Positions 54,790 to 63,839 of a stretch of DNA of 64,000 nucleotides are shown here, piece after piece. A program made the translations under genes and the position numbers. The stretch comes from Colwellia echini (GTDB lineage: Bacteria > Pseudomonadota > Gammaproteobacteria > Enterobacterales > Alteromonadaceae), in NCBI RefSeq assembly GCF_002843355.2, contig NZ_PJAI02000004.1:1-64000 (forward strand), in the 5' to 3' direction. The notes under the pieces were generated by a model, which was not told where the DNA came from, did not search any database, and worked only from the letters and a program-made list of their open reading frames with translations. The stretch's first letter is position 1; every line of letters starts with the position of its first letter.

Positions 54790-56412
54790 CTACTGATACC
54801 AATCATCAACAATTTTTTGTATTTTCGTCATATCTAAATGCTGTTGACAGGCTTTATTCACTCGTTCTATTGCTTGCTCTTCTAGTACTTCAATACTTGG
54901 TGCTTCTACAACATTAAAACCGACCCAGTCCATAAAGAGTTGTAATGCTTTAGGTTGATCGAATAAACCATGTAAATAACAACCTGCTATTTGACCATCA
55001 CTGGTGACTAACCCGTGCTTTTCACCTTTAATATTAAGTAAAGGTAGAAACTCAACGTCTTTGCCCCGCTCTTCATCAAAGGTAATAAGCGTGCTTTGCC
55101 CTGCATGAATCTCATAACCACTAATGTCTGCACTTTGTTGATTAAGCTGTAATGAACCAACAACATTTATTAGTGTTTTTTCGGCTTCTAATACCGTATT
55201 CATGGGGAAATAGCCTAAACCTAGACTTTCCCCTGGCGCGCCCTCTAAACCTTGCGGATCGCCAATTAACTCACCTAACATTTGATAGCCCCCACAAATA
55301 CCAATTACTTTTCCTTGGTAGCGTAAATGTTTAGCAATATCGGTATCCCAACCTCGTTGACGTAAAAAATGTAAATCACTACGTACATTTTTACTTCCTG
55401 GTAAAATAATCAAATCACAAGCAGGAATAACGACTTTATCAGGGCTCTTTTCAGTTGAGGAATCTTCACTAACCGATCCTTTAGCAAATAAAAACTGACA
55501 ATCAATACCATCATGATGGCGCAGTGCATCAAAGTCGGTATGATTGCTCATGTGCGGATATACTAGAACAACAACACGCACTTTAATTTGGCTGCTGCCA
55601 CTGTTATCTTGCTGAGTGACTAACGCATCTTCAGAAGAAATATCTAAGCCATGTAAATAAGGTAAAACACCTAAAACAGGTTTATTAGTTTTCTCTTCTA
55701 ACCATTTTAAGCCTGGTTCAAGTAAGCTAATGTCACCACGAAAGCGGTTAATAATAAAACCTGCTACTCGGTCTTGCTCTGATTGCGACAATAACATTAA
55801 GGTGCCAACGAGTTGGGCAAACACGCCGCCTTTATCAATATCGGCAATAATTAAAACAGGACAATCAACAGCTTCAGCAAAACCCATATTGGCAATATCA
55901 CCTTCACGTAAGTTAACTTCTGCGGGGCTACCAGCACCTTCAACAACAATTAAATCATACATTTTAGTTAAACGTTGATGAGATTCAAGCACAGCTTGCA
56001 TCGCTTGTTTTTTATATTTTTGGTACTCAGCCGCTTCCATATTTGACGAGACTTTATGGGTAAGCGCTTTACCATGCACAATCACTTGCGCGCCAGTATC
56101 ACTATTAGGCTTAAGTAATATAGGATTAAAATCAACGTTTAATGGTAAACGTGCTGCTTTTGCTTGCAGAGCCTGTGCTCGACCAATTTCTCCACCGCAA
56201 GGTGTAACCGCACTATTGAGTGCCATATTTTGCGGTTTAAAAGGCGCTACTTTAATTTGTAAATCAGCAAACAAACGACATAAACCTGCAACTAAGGTAG
56301 TTTTACCTGCATCGGATGTGGTGCCTTGAATCATCAAGGTTTTACCTTGTCTGTTTGGGTTCTCTTTTTGCTGTTTATTATTTTTTAGTACTTGTTCTGC
56401 GTGCTTGGTCAT
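54790..56412 (-). CDS. cobQ: Cobyric acid synthase
   Basis: 540 residues; amidates the b, d, e and g carboxylates of adenosylcobyrinic acid a,c-diamide. The dethiobiotin-synthetase-like ATP domain is at the N-terminus ([39 protein letters not shown]). The glutaminase domain follows with nucleophile Cys in [13 protein letters not shown] and a late YEIHAGQS and GCYLHGLFD. An unusual N-terminal extension of about 20 residues precedes the core. Last gene of the cob operon, directly abutting cobC. Equivalent to cbiP. Confidence 0.95.
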   Translation of the reverse strand: MTKHAEQVLKNNKQQKENPNRQGKTLMIQGTTSDAGKTTLVAGLCRLFADLQIKVAPFKPQNMALNSAVTPCGGEIGRAQALQAKAARLPLNVDFNPILLKPNSDTGAQVIVHGKALTHKVSSNMEAAEYQKYKKQAMQAVLESHQRLTKMYDLIVVEGAGSPAEVNLREGDIANMGFAEAVDCPVLIIADIDKGGVFAQLVGTLMLLSQSEQDRVAGFIINRFRGDISLLEPGLKWLEEKTNKPVLGVLPYLHGLDISSEDALVTQQDNSGSSQIKVRVVVLVYPHMSNHTDFDALRHHDGIDCQFLFAKGSVSEDSSTEKSPDKVVIPACDLIILPGSKNVRSDLHFLRQRGWDTDIAKHLRYQGKVIGICGGYQMLGELIGDPQGLEGAPGESLGLGYFPMNTVLEAEKTLINVVGSLQLNQQSADISGYEIHAGQSTLITFDEERGKDVEFLPLLNIKGEKHGLVTSDGQIAGCYLHGLFDQPKALQLFMDWVGFNVVEAPSIEVLEEQAIERVNKACQQHLDMTKIQKIVDDWYQ

Positions 56413-57234
56413 TTAAAAATCCTCAAGTAACGGCATCGCAATAGTCGTCACTTGTTGGTGAAATTGTGCATGTATTTGTTCGTGCATGTGTGCACAGCTT
56501 TGATGATTTGGTAATGGTTGTATACTTTGATTAATCTTGATACGAGACAGGCTGCCATTAGCTATTTGTAATTGTTGATGCCACGCAGGACTCTTCCAAT
56601 CAAGCTTTAAAATATGCGCTAATATCATGCGTATAACACCGCCATGGGCAATCACTAATATTCGTTTTCTCTTTTTCGACTTAGTATCAGAACTATTACC
56701 AGCACTCATTTCAGAACTAGTATCAATATTCGTAATAGAGTCAGAAGCTAAAAGACTAACCTGTCGTTCAAGTAAACTCTCCCACGCACTGATAATACGC
56801 TCATTAAAATCAAATAATGATTCTGCATTGGGTAAAATCACCTTGGCAGGCGCATTAAAAAAACCTTCTAGTGTTGACCAATGCAGCGGTTGTGTTTTAG
56901 CGTCAAAAGACACTGTATCGTTAGCCTTTGCTTCATAATACATGTCATCGAAAGCTACTCCGTCAAAGTCACCGAAGTTCATTTCTTGTAATTCATAATC
57001 GATAGATAACGGTAACTGACTCGCTTTTGAGAACTCTCTTGCTAGTTTTTGACAACGTATTAATGGTGACGAAATAATGCTCTGATACGTTTTAACCGTA
57101 CTTTGTTGTGCTATTAAACATTTAAGTAAACGGGCATTTTCTATTAACATCGGCTCTACATCCGTAGCGCCATACAATCCAGCTTTACCGACAACTTTAA
57201 CATGTCTTATTAAGTCTATTTCAATCATATGCAT
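56413..57234 (-). CDS. cobC: Alpha-ribazole phosphatase-like histidine phosphatase
   Basis: 273 residues of the phosphoglycerate-mutase-type histidine phosphatase family. Catalytic motif LIRHVKVVGKAGLYGATDVEP at the start, SSPLIRCQKLAREFS, ELQEMNFGDFDG and AHGGVIRMIL are all present. It is longer than usual because of a Ser/Asp-rich insert with a basic KSKKRKR stretch near residues 170-190. Position between cobU and cobQ supports the alpha-ribazole-phosphate role. Confidence 0.88.
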   Translation of the reverse strand: MHMIEIDLIRHVKVVGKAGLYGATDVEPMLIENARLLKCLIAQQSTVKTYQSIISSPLIRCQKLAREFSKASQLPLSIDYELQEMNFGDFDGVAFDDMYYEAKANDTVSFDAKTQPLHWSTLEGFFNAPAKVILPNAESLFDFNERIISAWESLLERQVSLLASDSITNIDTSSEMSAGNSSDTKSKKRKRILVIAHGGVIRMILAHILKLDWKSPAWHQQLQIANGSLSRIKINQSIQPLPNHQSCAHMHEQIHAQFHQQVTTIAMPLLEDF

Positions 57235-57267
57235 ATCTGTTAGAGTGATTAACTATTATTTAAATCA

Positions 57268-57840
57268 CTAGTTAGCTGAAATGGATTTAATAGTTAACGG
57301 AATTCCCGCGGTAACCAAAGTCACCTGATCAGCAATGGCAGCCACTTTTTGATTTAGCCAACCACAATAATCAACATATAAACGCGTTGATTTACCCATT
57401 GGAATAACCCCTAAACCAATTTCATTGCTAACAATCACAATATCACTTTTAAAAGCCGTTAAACTGAGTATTAACTTATCAATTTCAGTTTGTAAATGTT
57501 GTGTTTGCGCTTCATTGTTTAGGTTTTCAACCGCATAAAGTTGATTGTTTAACCACAAGGTTAAACAATCGAGTAAATAAACGCGCTTAGGATTATTGTT
57601 AAGCTCGTTATCAAGTAAACTTAGCTTTTCAGAAAGCGCTAACGGACATTCGATAAGTTGCCAATGTTCCCCTCGGTCAAGTTGGTGCTTGTTGATCCGG
57701 CTATCCATTTCACCATCTATTGACGTTGCTGTAGCTAGGTATATAGGTAACTCAGTTGAATTTGCAGATAACGATAAGACTTGTTGCTCGGCAAAACGTG
57801 ATTTACCAGAGCGTGCACCACCTAAAACAAAATGAATCAC
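57268..57840 (-). CDS. cobU: Adenosylcobinamide kinase / guanylyltransferase
   Basis: 190 residues. P-loop VLGGARSGKSRFAE, HQLDRGEHWQLIECP (histidine that takes GMP) and VSNEIGLGVIPMGKSTRLYVDYCGWLNQKVA are complete. It phosphorylates adenosylcobinamide and makes the GDP derivative. Start overlaps the cobS stop by four bases (ATGA), so start choice is firm. Confidence 0.95.
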   Translation of the reverse strand: MIHFVLGGARSGKSRFAEQQVLSLSANSTELPIYLATATSIDGEMDSRINKHQLDRGEHWQLIECPLALSEKLSLLDNELNNNPKRVYLLDCLTLWLNNQLYAVENLNNEAQTQHLQTEIDKLILSLTAFKSDIVIVSNEIGLGVIPMGKSTRLYVDYCGWLNQKVAAIADQVTLVTAGIPLTIKSISAN

Positions 57841-58769
57841 CCTGCTACTCCTTGTATAACTAAATTATTAAGGCAAACAAGCAAAGTAAGATAGATAAGC
57901 AATTGTGCTATTTGTTGCGCAGCGCCTAAACAATCCCCCGTAAAACCACCAATTTTGACCATAAGCCAACGTTTAAATAAACTGCGAAAAACAATAAGTA
58001 CAAACGCTATAGAAACAATAATATTAAATGAATAAAAAAGCAGTGGTACAACGCCAATTAATAACAATAGCGTTAATTCAGATGAAGATTGCGCTTGTGC
58101 CAACGGTTTGCTTTTACTGGTGTCTGTATCGCTAACATAGGGCATACTTGAAATTAAACTTCCCGCTACTGCACGTGATAAACTTTCTGCCAAAACAATG
58201 CTCAGAAGTAAATAACCACTATCAGGCGACATTAGCTTTGCCAATTCAGTTAGCAGGGTAAACTTTAATAACAACGCCATAATCAAGGTTACTGAGCCAT
58301 ATGTGCCAATACGACTATCTTTCATAATACGCAGGCGTCGTTCAATGGCAAAAGCGCCGCCAATACCATCGGCCATATCCGCTAAACCATCTTCATGAAA
58401 AGCCCCTGTTAATAATAAGCTCAAGCCCATTGTTAACAATATTGCGATATTAGTAGGTAAGACACTACTAAAAATAAAATAAGCCAACGCCAGCAACAAG
58501 CCAATAACAATACCGACCAAAGAGAAATAACGATTTGCTTTATTTAGTAAAACCTCGCTGTATTGCATTGAACTGGGTACTGGTAAACGGGTAAAAAAAC
58601 TCAATGCTAAATAAAAGAGATTAAGTTGACTCTCACCTTTCTCATTAGCACGCAATTCTTCGATATTACTATCAGTATAAGTGTCAGTATCGGCGGTATG
58701 ACCATCAAGACTAGCGATTACTTCATCATTATCTTTAGCGTTAGTTTGCCCATTTTTTTGTTCTATCAA
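57837..58769 (-). CDS. cobS: Adenosylcobinamide-GDP ribazoletransferase (cobalamin synthase)
   Basis: 310 residues, about six membrane segments; joins activated cobinamide and alpha-ribazole in the inner membrane. Motif FHEDGLADMADGIGGAFAIERRLRIMKDSRIGTYG is complete. The N-terminal about 50 residues (Asp/Thr-rich) exceed the usual length, but the start is fixed by a four-base overlap with the cobT stop. Confidence 0.94.
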   Translation of the reverse strand: MIEQKNGQTNAKDNDEVIASLDGHTADTDTYTDSNIEELRANEKGESQLNLFYLALSFFTRLPVPSSMQYSEVLLNKANRYFSLVGIVIGLLLALAYFIFSSVLPTNIAILLTMGLSLLLTGAFHEDGLADMADGIGGAFAIERRLRIMKDSRIGTYGSVTLIMALLLKFTLLTELAKLMSPDSGYLLLSIVLAESLSRAVAGSLISSMPYVSDTDTSKSKPLAQAQSSSELTLLLLIGVVPLLFYSFNIIVSIAFVLIVFRSLFKRWLMVKIGGFTGDCLGAAQQIAQLLIYLTLLVCLNNLVIQGVAG

Positions 58770-60040
58770 ACGGTTACTCCCGCACTTTCAAAACTTGCCA
58801 TATTATTATAAAAACTCGCTGCGGCAGTTATTAACGGTAAAGCTAAGGCGCCACCTGTGCCCTCACCTAATCGTAAACCTAGATTTAATAAAGGTTGAAT
58901 ATTTTGTTTTTCAGATAACTGCTCAGTAAAGGTTTGCGCGGCAAGTAGCTCTTGCAGTAATAACTGATGCGCTTGCTCTTGTGATACATGCGCGAAAACA
59001 AGGTAATTAGCAACGTTTTTATCTAAACGTAATGCAACTAATGCGGCAACACTAACAATAAAACCATCGATAACAATAGGCACATTTTCCGCTGCGGAGG
59101 TAAGAATAGCAGCAACCATTTGTACTATTTCAAAACCACCTAACTCGGCTAATATGTTTAAAATATCAGCTTCGGTAAATTGAAGTTTTTGTGTGTTATT
59201 GCTATTAACATTACTTGAGTTAACATTACTTGAATTAACATTGTTAAAATCAACATTGTCGCCATTACTCGTTAACGCGAGACGTTGTAATGCTTGTTCA
59301 ATTAACGCTACTTTTTTAGCTAATTGCTGATCAGTAATACCTGTACCGCGACCAACACATTCTACAACAGTTGCCGAGGTTAACGCTGCCATAATAGCCG
59401 CAGCAGAGCTAGTATTCGCTATGCCCATTTCACCTAACAATATTAACTCAACGCCTTGCGAAATTTGGTTATTTACTAGCGTTTTTGCTTGGCTAAAACC
59501 TTGTTGTACTTGTGCTAGAGTCATTGCAGGCTCTGTAGCAAAGTTATTGGTTCCTGCTCCTAATCTTTGTTCAATCAATTTAACTTCATTGCTTGCTTTA
59601 ATCGTTACTTCACTTACTTTAGCTGAGTTAAACTGCGGCATTTCATCGGCTGTAACCGCGTTCAGTATTCCACAATCTACCACAGTCAGAGCAATATCAT
59701 TATTTTGACAAAAGCAATTAATTGCCGCGCCGCCATGTAAAAAGTTAAGTACCATTTGCTTGGTTACTTCACTCGGCGCAATACTTAAGCCTTCAACATT
59801 GATGCCATGATCGCCTGCAAAAATCAACATAGAAGGTTTATTAAGGCTTATTTTATCATTAACCTCCAATGGTGAAGTACGCTGCTCAATAGTATTGAGC
59901 TGTCTTTGTTTCGTAATCAATGCCAACTGTAAAGCTAATGTTTCTAACGCACCTAAAGCCCCTAATGGTTTAGTTTTGTTGTCAATGGTTGCTTTGATTT
60001 GTGATGTATTACTAGTTTTTAAAGGAAAAATTGAGGGCAT
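58766..60040 (-). CDS. cobT: Nicotinate-nucleotide-dimethylbenzimidazole phosphoribosyltransferase
   Basis: 424 residues against about 356 in Salmonella. It makes alpha-ribazole phosphate from dimethylbenzimidazole and nicotinate mononucleotide. Motifs: FAGDHGINVEGLSIAPSEVT, LGEMGIANTSSAAAI, GRGTGI and the catalytic Glu392 in LGLRLGEGTGGALAL. Extra length comes partly from an Asn/Ser insert, three NVNSS-type units near residues 267-281. First gene of the operon; the next start overlaps its stop. Confidence 0.95.
   Translation of the reverse strand: MPSIFPLKTSNTSQIKATIDNKTKPLGALGALETLALQLALITKQRQLNTIEQRTSPLEVNDKISLNKPSMLIFAGDHGINVEGLSIAPSEVTKQMVLNFLHGGAAINCFCQNNDIALTVVDCGILNAVTADEMPQFNSAKVSEVTIKASNEVKLIEQRLGAGTNNFATEPAMTLAQVQQGFSQAKTLVNNQISQGVELILLGEMGIANTSSAAAIMAALTSATVVECVGRGTGITDQQLAKKVALIEQALQRLALTSNGDNVDFNNVNSSNVNSSNVNSNNTQKLQFTEADILNILAELGGFEIVQMVAAILTSAAENVPIVIDGFIVSVAALVALRLDKNVANYLVFAHVSQEQAHQLLLQELLAAQTFTEQLSEKQNIQPLLNLGLRLGEGTGGALALPLITAAASFYNNMASFESAGVTV
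59198..59242 (-). repeat. In-frame 15-bp tandem repeat inside cobT
   Basis: On the minus strand three 15-base units of the type AATGTTAA(T/C)TCAAGT encode NVNSS, NVNSS, NVNSN. The length is a multiple of three, so gain or loss of units would not break the frame. Confidence 0.85.
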
Positions 60041-60103
60041 TTGATTAATCTACATAGTTTAGGGATAAGAGAAGTGCATTATTTTAAGCTATTTAAGTCA
60101 CTA

Positions 60104-60144
60104 AAAACATGTTTGTTTTAATCAAAACATGTTTGTTTTAAATC
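60104..60144 (-). promoter_or_regulatory. Tandem AAACATGTTT palindromes upstream of cobT
   Basis: Two 20-base direct repeats AAAACATGTTTGTTTTAATC (60104-60123) and AAAACATGTTTGTTTTAAATC (60124-60144), each centred on the palindrome AAACATGTTT, lie 64 to 104 bases upstream of the cobT start. They look like a double operator on one face of the helix. No cobalamin riboswitch was recognised in the gap 60041-60407. Confidence 0.55.
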
Positions 60145-60407
60145 AAAAGATTAGTTATAAATACGTTGTTCACTCTAGCTTCACCCGCCTTAAAAATCAG
60201 CAAATATATTTGCGAAAGTTGAAACTAACTTATAATACTTTGTTTACTCACGATACCTACTTTTTTACTTTGCTAATAGAACGGTTAATTAACGCTTAGT
60301 TAGTGCGTGAACTAGGAAAAAGAGTTAAAACTCTGTAACATTAAGTGCACTAGTCTTACTATGAACAGACTCTCCCTTAAAATTTTACATCAGGCCGATA
60401 TAGTTTT

Positions 60408-60950
60408 ATGAAAATACCTTTAAAGACACTCGTTATTACCTCTAGTTTATTGTTAGCAAGTTGTGTAAATCAAAATACAAAAATTTCCAATAACTTAATG
60501 CCTACAACTAACGCGTGTGCAAAATTAGAATTAATCAAAAATGATTATTATACTAATTTCAGCTCGTTAAAATCAGAAGAAATTGTTGGCCGAATGAGTA
60601 ACATGTGGAAAGCTAAATACCAATTATTTGGTGAAAATTGCCAAATATTTTCATGGGGCGGCGCACAACATACCTATTCTTGTAATGTAATAGCACCGGA
60701 TGAAGAGGCTGCTAAAAAATACTACGAAAATGCTAAAAAAGTTACCCAACAGTGTTTGGGCGATGAGTGGAAGTTTGAAGAAAGTAACAGAGCACGCGAT
60801 AATGGCCTAAAAGCTACTTTTACTAATGTAGATGCCTCACCTAAAGATTTAGTAACCTTTTCAACACAATTGATCCCTAGTCCTGGGCTTTTTTCAACGA
60901 CTTGGACTTTATATTATTATATCGGCAACATCCAAGAGCCTAAAAGCTAG
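60408..60950 (+). CDS. Hypothetical lipoprotein
   Basis: 180 residues. Signal MKIPLKTLVITSSLLLASC with lipobox LLASC, so a lipid-anchored envelope protein. The mature part has four more cysteines (CAKLELI, NCQIFSW, YSCNV, QQCLGDEW), probably two disulfides, and a conserved-looking WGGAQHTYSCNVIAPDEEAAKKYYENA stretch. No family recognised. It is divergent from cobT and ends at a hairpin. Confidence 0.75.
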   Translation: MKIPLKTLVITSSLLLASCVNQNTKISNNLMPTTNACAKLELIKNDYYTNFSSLKSEEIVGRMSNMWKAKYQLFGENCQIFSWGGAQHTYSCNVIAPDEEAAKKYYENAKKVTQQCLGDEWKFEESNRARDNGLKATFTNVDASPKDLVTFSTQLIPSPGLFSTTWTLYYYIGNIQEPKS

Positions 60951-60965
60951 TTTTCAAAAACAAAA

Positions 60966-60996
60966 AGCGGATAAACTTTAAAAGGTTTATCCGCTC
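60966..60996 (+). terminator. Terminator hairpin after the lipoprotein gene
   Basis: AGCGGATAAAC and GTTTATCCGCT are perfect 11-base arms around TTTAAAAG, 16 bases beyond the stop. T-run weak. Confidence 0.75.
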
Positions 60997-61002
60997 TATA
61001 AT

Positions 61003-61076
61003 TACTTTATCAAAAGCTACTTTCTCAAAAGCTACTTTATCAAAAATTACTTCATCAAAAGCTAATTCAACAAAGC
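61003..61076 (+). repeat. 15-bp tandem repeat, about five units
   Basis: TACTTTATCAAAAGC recurs with small changes (TACTTTCTCAAAAGC, TACTTTATCAAAAAT, TACTTCATCAAAAGC, TAATTCAACAAAGC). Non-coding spacer between the terminator and the MITE copy C. Confidence 0.8.
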
Positions 61077-61127
61077 TAAATCAAAAACTAACTCGCAAAT
61101 TGAGTGCCGGTTTACTTATAACTAAGT

Positions 61128-61320
61128 AACCTGAACTCGGGATAATGAATATGTATAACCTAATAATATCAAAACTATTGTTACTCCTCTACAATAGTTT
61201 TGATTATTGTCCTTCAAGGCGAGAAAACGAAGCCAATAACTGGTTATTGGGAGTTTTCACAACGCAGAAATACGCATAATTAGCGCTGTTGTAGCATTTT
61301 GCTTATCCCGTATTCAGGTT
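61128..61320 (+). mobile_element. MITE-like element, copy C
   Basis: 193 bases, ends AACCTGAACTCGGGATAA and TTATCCCGTATTCAGGTT. It is flanked by AAGT on both sides (61124-61127 and 61321-61324), an imperfect target duplication. The last 110 bases match copy B with only a few differences. Its final TT plus the next A form the TAA stop codon of pilU on the minus strand. Confidence 0.85.
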
Positions 61321-62437
61321 AAGTATCATCACCGTCTAGGGTAACCCCAGAAAATGCCCCTGAGCCACCTTGTTCATTACTACGTAGTTTAATCATTAAA
61401 CGTAAGTCATTTGGTGAATCGGCATGATGTAATGCATCGGCATAAGTAATTGTACCTTGCTGATAATGTTTAAATAACGCCTGATCAAATGTTTGCATCC
61501 CTAGCTCATTTGATTTTTCCATCACTTCTTTGATCCCGCCTACATCACCTTTTTTAATTAGCTCTGAAATATAAGGCGAATTAAGTAAAACTTCGATAGC
61601 CGCTACTCGGCTATGTCCATCTTGGGTTGGTACTAATTGTTGAGCAATAATACCGCGCAAATTTAGGGCTAAATCAAATAGTAACTTACCGTGTTGATCC
61701 GATGGAACAAGATGCATAATACGGTCAATAGCTTGGTTTGCATTATTGGCATGTAAGGTTGCAATACATAAATGCCCCGTTTCAGCAAAACTTAGGGCAT
61801 GCTCCATGATTTCTTTACTGCGAATCTCACCAATTAAGATGACATCTGGCGCTTGGCGCAAAGAACTTTGCAGCGCTGCATCAAATGATTCAGTATCTAA
61901 ACCAACTTCACGTTGGGTGATCATACTTTTACCATGCTCATGTACAAATTCGACAGGATCTTCAATGGTTAATATATGTCCGTGCGAGTTACGGTTACGA
62001 TAACCAATCAATGATGCCATTGAGGTAGACTTACCAGTACCTGTACCACCAACAAACAATACAAGACCGCGTTTAGACATTACTACATCTTTAAGAATAG
62101 GCGGTAAACCTAGGTCATCAACATCGGGAATTTCAGTAACAATTCGACGAACAACCATACCGGCCATATCACGTTGCCAAAAAGCAGAAATACGAAAACG
62201 ACCAATGTCATCTATTTCGATAGCAAAGTTACATTCTTTTTCAAGATCGAACTGGCGCTTTTGCTTTTCATTCATAGCATCATGAACTAAGCCCAGTGAC
62301 TCTTCAGCCGTTAATACTAGTTCGTCTATTGGTTGTAATTCACCATTGATTTTGGCGCTTACTCGAAGCTTTGCCGTAACAAACATATCAGAAGCGTCAT
62401 TTTTTACCATGCGCTCTAATAATTCATGAAGTCTCAT
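61319..62437 (-). CDS. pilU: Type IV pilus retraction ATPase accessory PilU
   Basis: 372 residues of the PilT/PilU secretion-ATPase family. Walker A GGTGTGKSTS, Asp box ILTIEDPVEFVHE, Walker B DVILIGEIRSKEIMEHA and His box ETGHLCIATLHANNA. As the second gene after pilT, and with the longer C-terminus, it is assigned PilU, which helps PilT retract pili under load. The stop codon lies in the end of a MITE copy, so the last residues (after about GVTLDGDDT) may have been set by that insertion. Confidence 0.92.
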   Translation of the reverse strand: MRLHELLERMVKNDASDMFVTAKLRVSAKINGELQPIDELVLTAEESLGLVHDAMNEKQKRQFDLEKECNFAIEIDDIGRFRISAFWQRDMAGMVVRRIVTEIPDVDDLGLPPILKDVVMSKRGLVLFVGGTGTGKSTSMASLIGYRNRNSHGHILTIEDPVEFVHEHGKSMITQREVGLDTESFDAALQSSLRQAPDVILIGEIRSKEIMEHALSFAETGHLCIATLHANNANQAIDRIMHLVPSDQHGKLLFDLALNLRGIIAQQLVPTQDGHSRVAAIEVLLNSPYISELIKKGDVGGIKEVMEKSNELGMQTFDQALFKHYQQGTITYADALHHADSPNDLRLMIKLRSNEQGGSGAFSGVTLDGDDT

Positions 62438-62497
62438 TTGTTATCCTTTATTATTATATTATTCACTTTTTCTAACCTCATTACTGGTACTTAAAGC

Positions 62498-63541
62498 CTA
62501 ATAACTTGAGAATTGATTTTTATCAACCGCTTTTTCCATTGCGTCTTTCTTAGTGATCATGCCTCTATTAACCAGTCCTTGTAAGCATTGATCCATGGTT
62601 TGCATACCATGTTGCATACCGGTTTGAATAGCAGAATACATTTGTGCAATTTTATCTTCACGGATTAAATTTCGAATAGCGGGAACACCAATCATAATTT
62701 CATGTGCAGCTACACGGCCGCCGCCAACTTTTTTAATTAACGTTTGTGAAATTACTGCGCGCAATGACTCTGACAACATTGAACGAACCATTGATTTTTC
62801 TTCCCCAGGGAATACGTCAATAATACGGTCGATAGTTTTTGGTGCAGAGGTAGTATGCAAGGTACCAAAGACCAAGTGACCCGTTTCAGCAGCTGTCATC
62901 GCTAAACGTATGGTTTCTAAGTCACGCATTTCACCAACTAAAATAACATCTGGATCTTCACGTAATGCCGAACGCAATGCCGCCTCAAAGCTTAACGTAT
63001 CACGATGAACTTCACGTTGGTTAATAAGACACTTTTTATTTTCATGAACAAATTCTATTGGATCTTCAATGGTTAGAATATGATCATTTTTATGGTCATT
63101 AATATAGTCAACCATGGCTGCTAAGGTAGTAGATTTACCCGAGCCTGTTGGCCCAGTAACTAACACTAAGCCACGCGGTGTATTTGATATATCGCGAAAA
63201 ATGTCTGGGCAACCTAAGTCGTCTAGCGACAATATTTTACTTGGGATAGTACGAAATACTGCCGCAGGACCACGATTTTGATTAAAAGCATTAACACGAA
63301 AGCGCGCTAAGTTAGGTACTTCAAATGAGAAATCGACCTCTAACTTTTCTTCATATTCTTTGCGTTGGCGATCATTCATTATGTCATAAACTAAGGCATT
63401 AACATCTTTCGCATCAAAAGCAGGAATATTAAGTTTACGCACATCGCCATCAACACGAATAGCCGGTGGTACGCCTGTTGATAAATGTAAATCTGATGCT
63501 TCATGTTGCACACTAAATGCTAGTAGTTCGGTAATATCCAT
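62498..63541 (-). CDS. pilT: Type IV pilus retraction ATPase PilT
   Basis: 347 residues. N-terminal PAS-like SVQHEASDLHLSTGVPPAIRVDGDVR, Walker A GPTGSGKSTT, ILTIEDPIEFVHENKKCLINQREV, Walker B DVILVGEMRDLETIRLA, His box GHLVFGTLHTTSAPKTIDRI and AHEIM (C-terminal PilT signature). Cytoplasmic hexamer that pulls pilins back into the inner membrane. Divergent from the YggS-family gene, the usual arrangement. Confidence 0.97.
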   Translation of the reverse strand: MDITELLAFSVQHEASDLHLSTGVPPAIRVDGDVRKLNIPAFDAKDVNALVYDIMNDRQRKEYEEKLEVDFSFEVPNLARFRVNAFNQNRGPAAVFRTIPSKILSLDDLGCPDIFRDISNTPRGLVLVTGPTGSGKSTTLAAMVDYINDHKNDHILTIEDPIEFVHENKKCLINQREVHRDTLSFEAALRSALREDPDVILVGEMRDLETIRLAMTAAETGHLVFGTLHTTSAPKTIDRIIDVFPGEEKSMVRSMLSESLRAVISQTLIKKVGGGRVAAHEIMIGVPAIRNLIREDKIAQMYSAIQTGMQHGMQTMDQCLQGLVNRGMITKKDAMEKAVDKNQFSSY

Positions 63542-63839
63542 AAATGCCTCTTTGTTTAGAATGATAAACAGCTATAAGTAGGTGTTTATCGTAATTTACT
63601 TAATTGCTTACCTATTAATAGCTACATTTTTTATAAGTAATGATTTAATAGGTAATGATTTAATAGCTATAGAATTATCGCTTATGTATTACTTATGTAT
63701 TAATAGGCGTGGTCTAATAGGTTATACTAACCAGAAAATAACATAAGTTAAAACAGTTCATTGTATTTTAACGCTATTAAATACTTTTGAGTTAAAACCT
63801 TAAACTATATTTAGCTAAAAATTTAACTAAAAATTTAAC

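Noticed and set aside
60041..60407. Cobalamin riboswitch before cobT
   Set aside because: No B12-box-like sequence was seen on the minus strand; only the palindromic repeats are supported.
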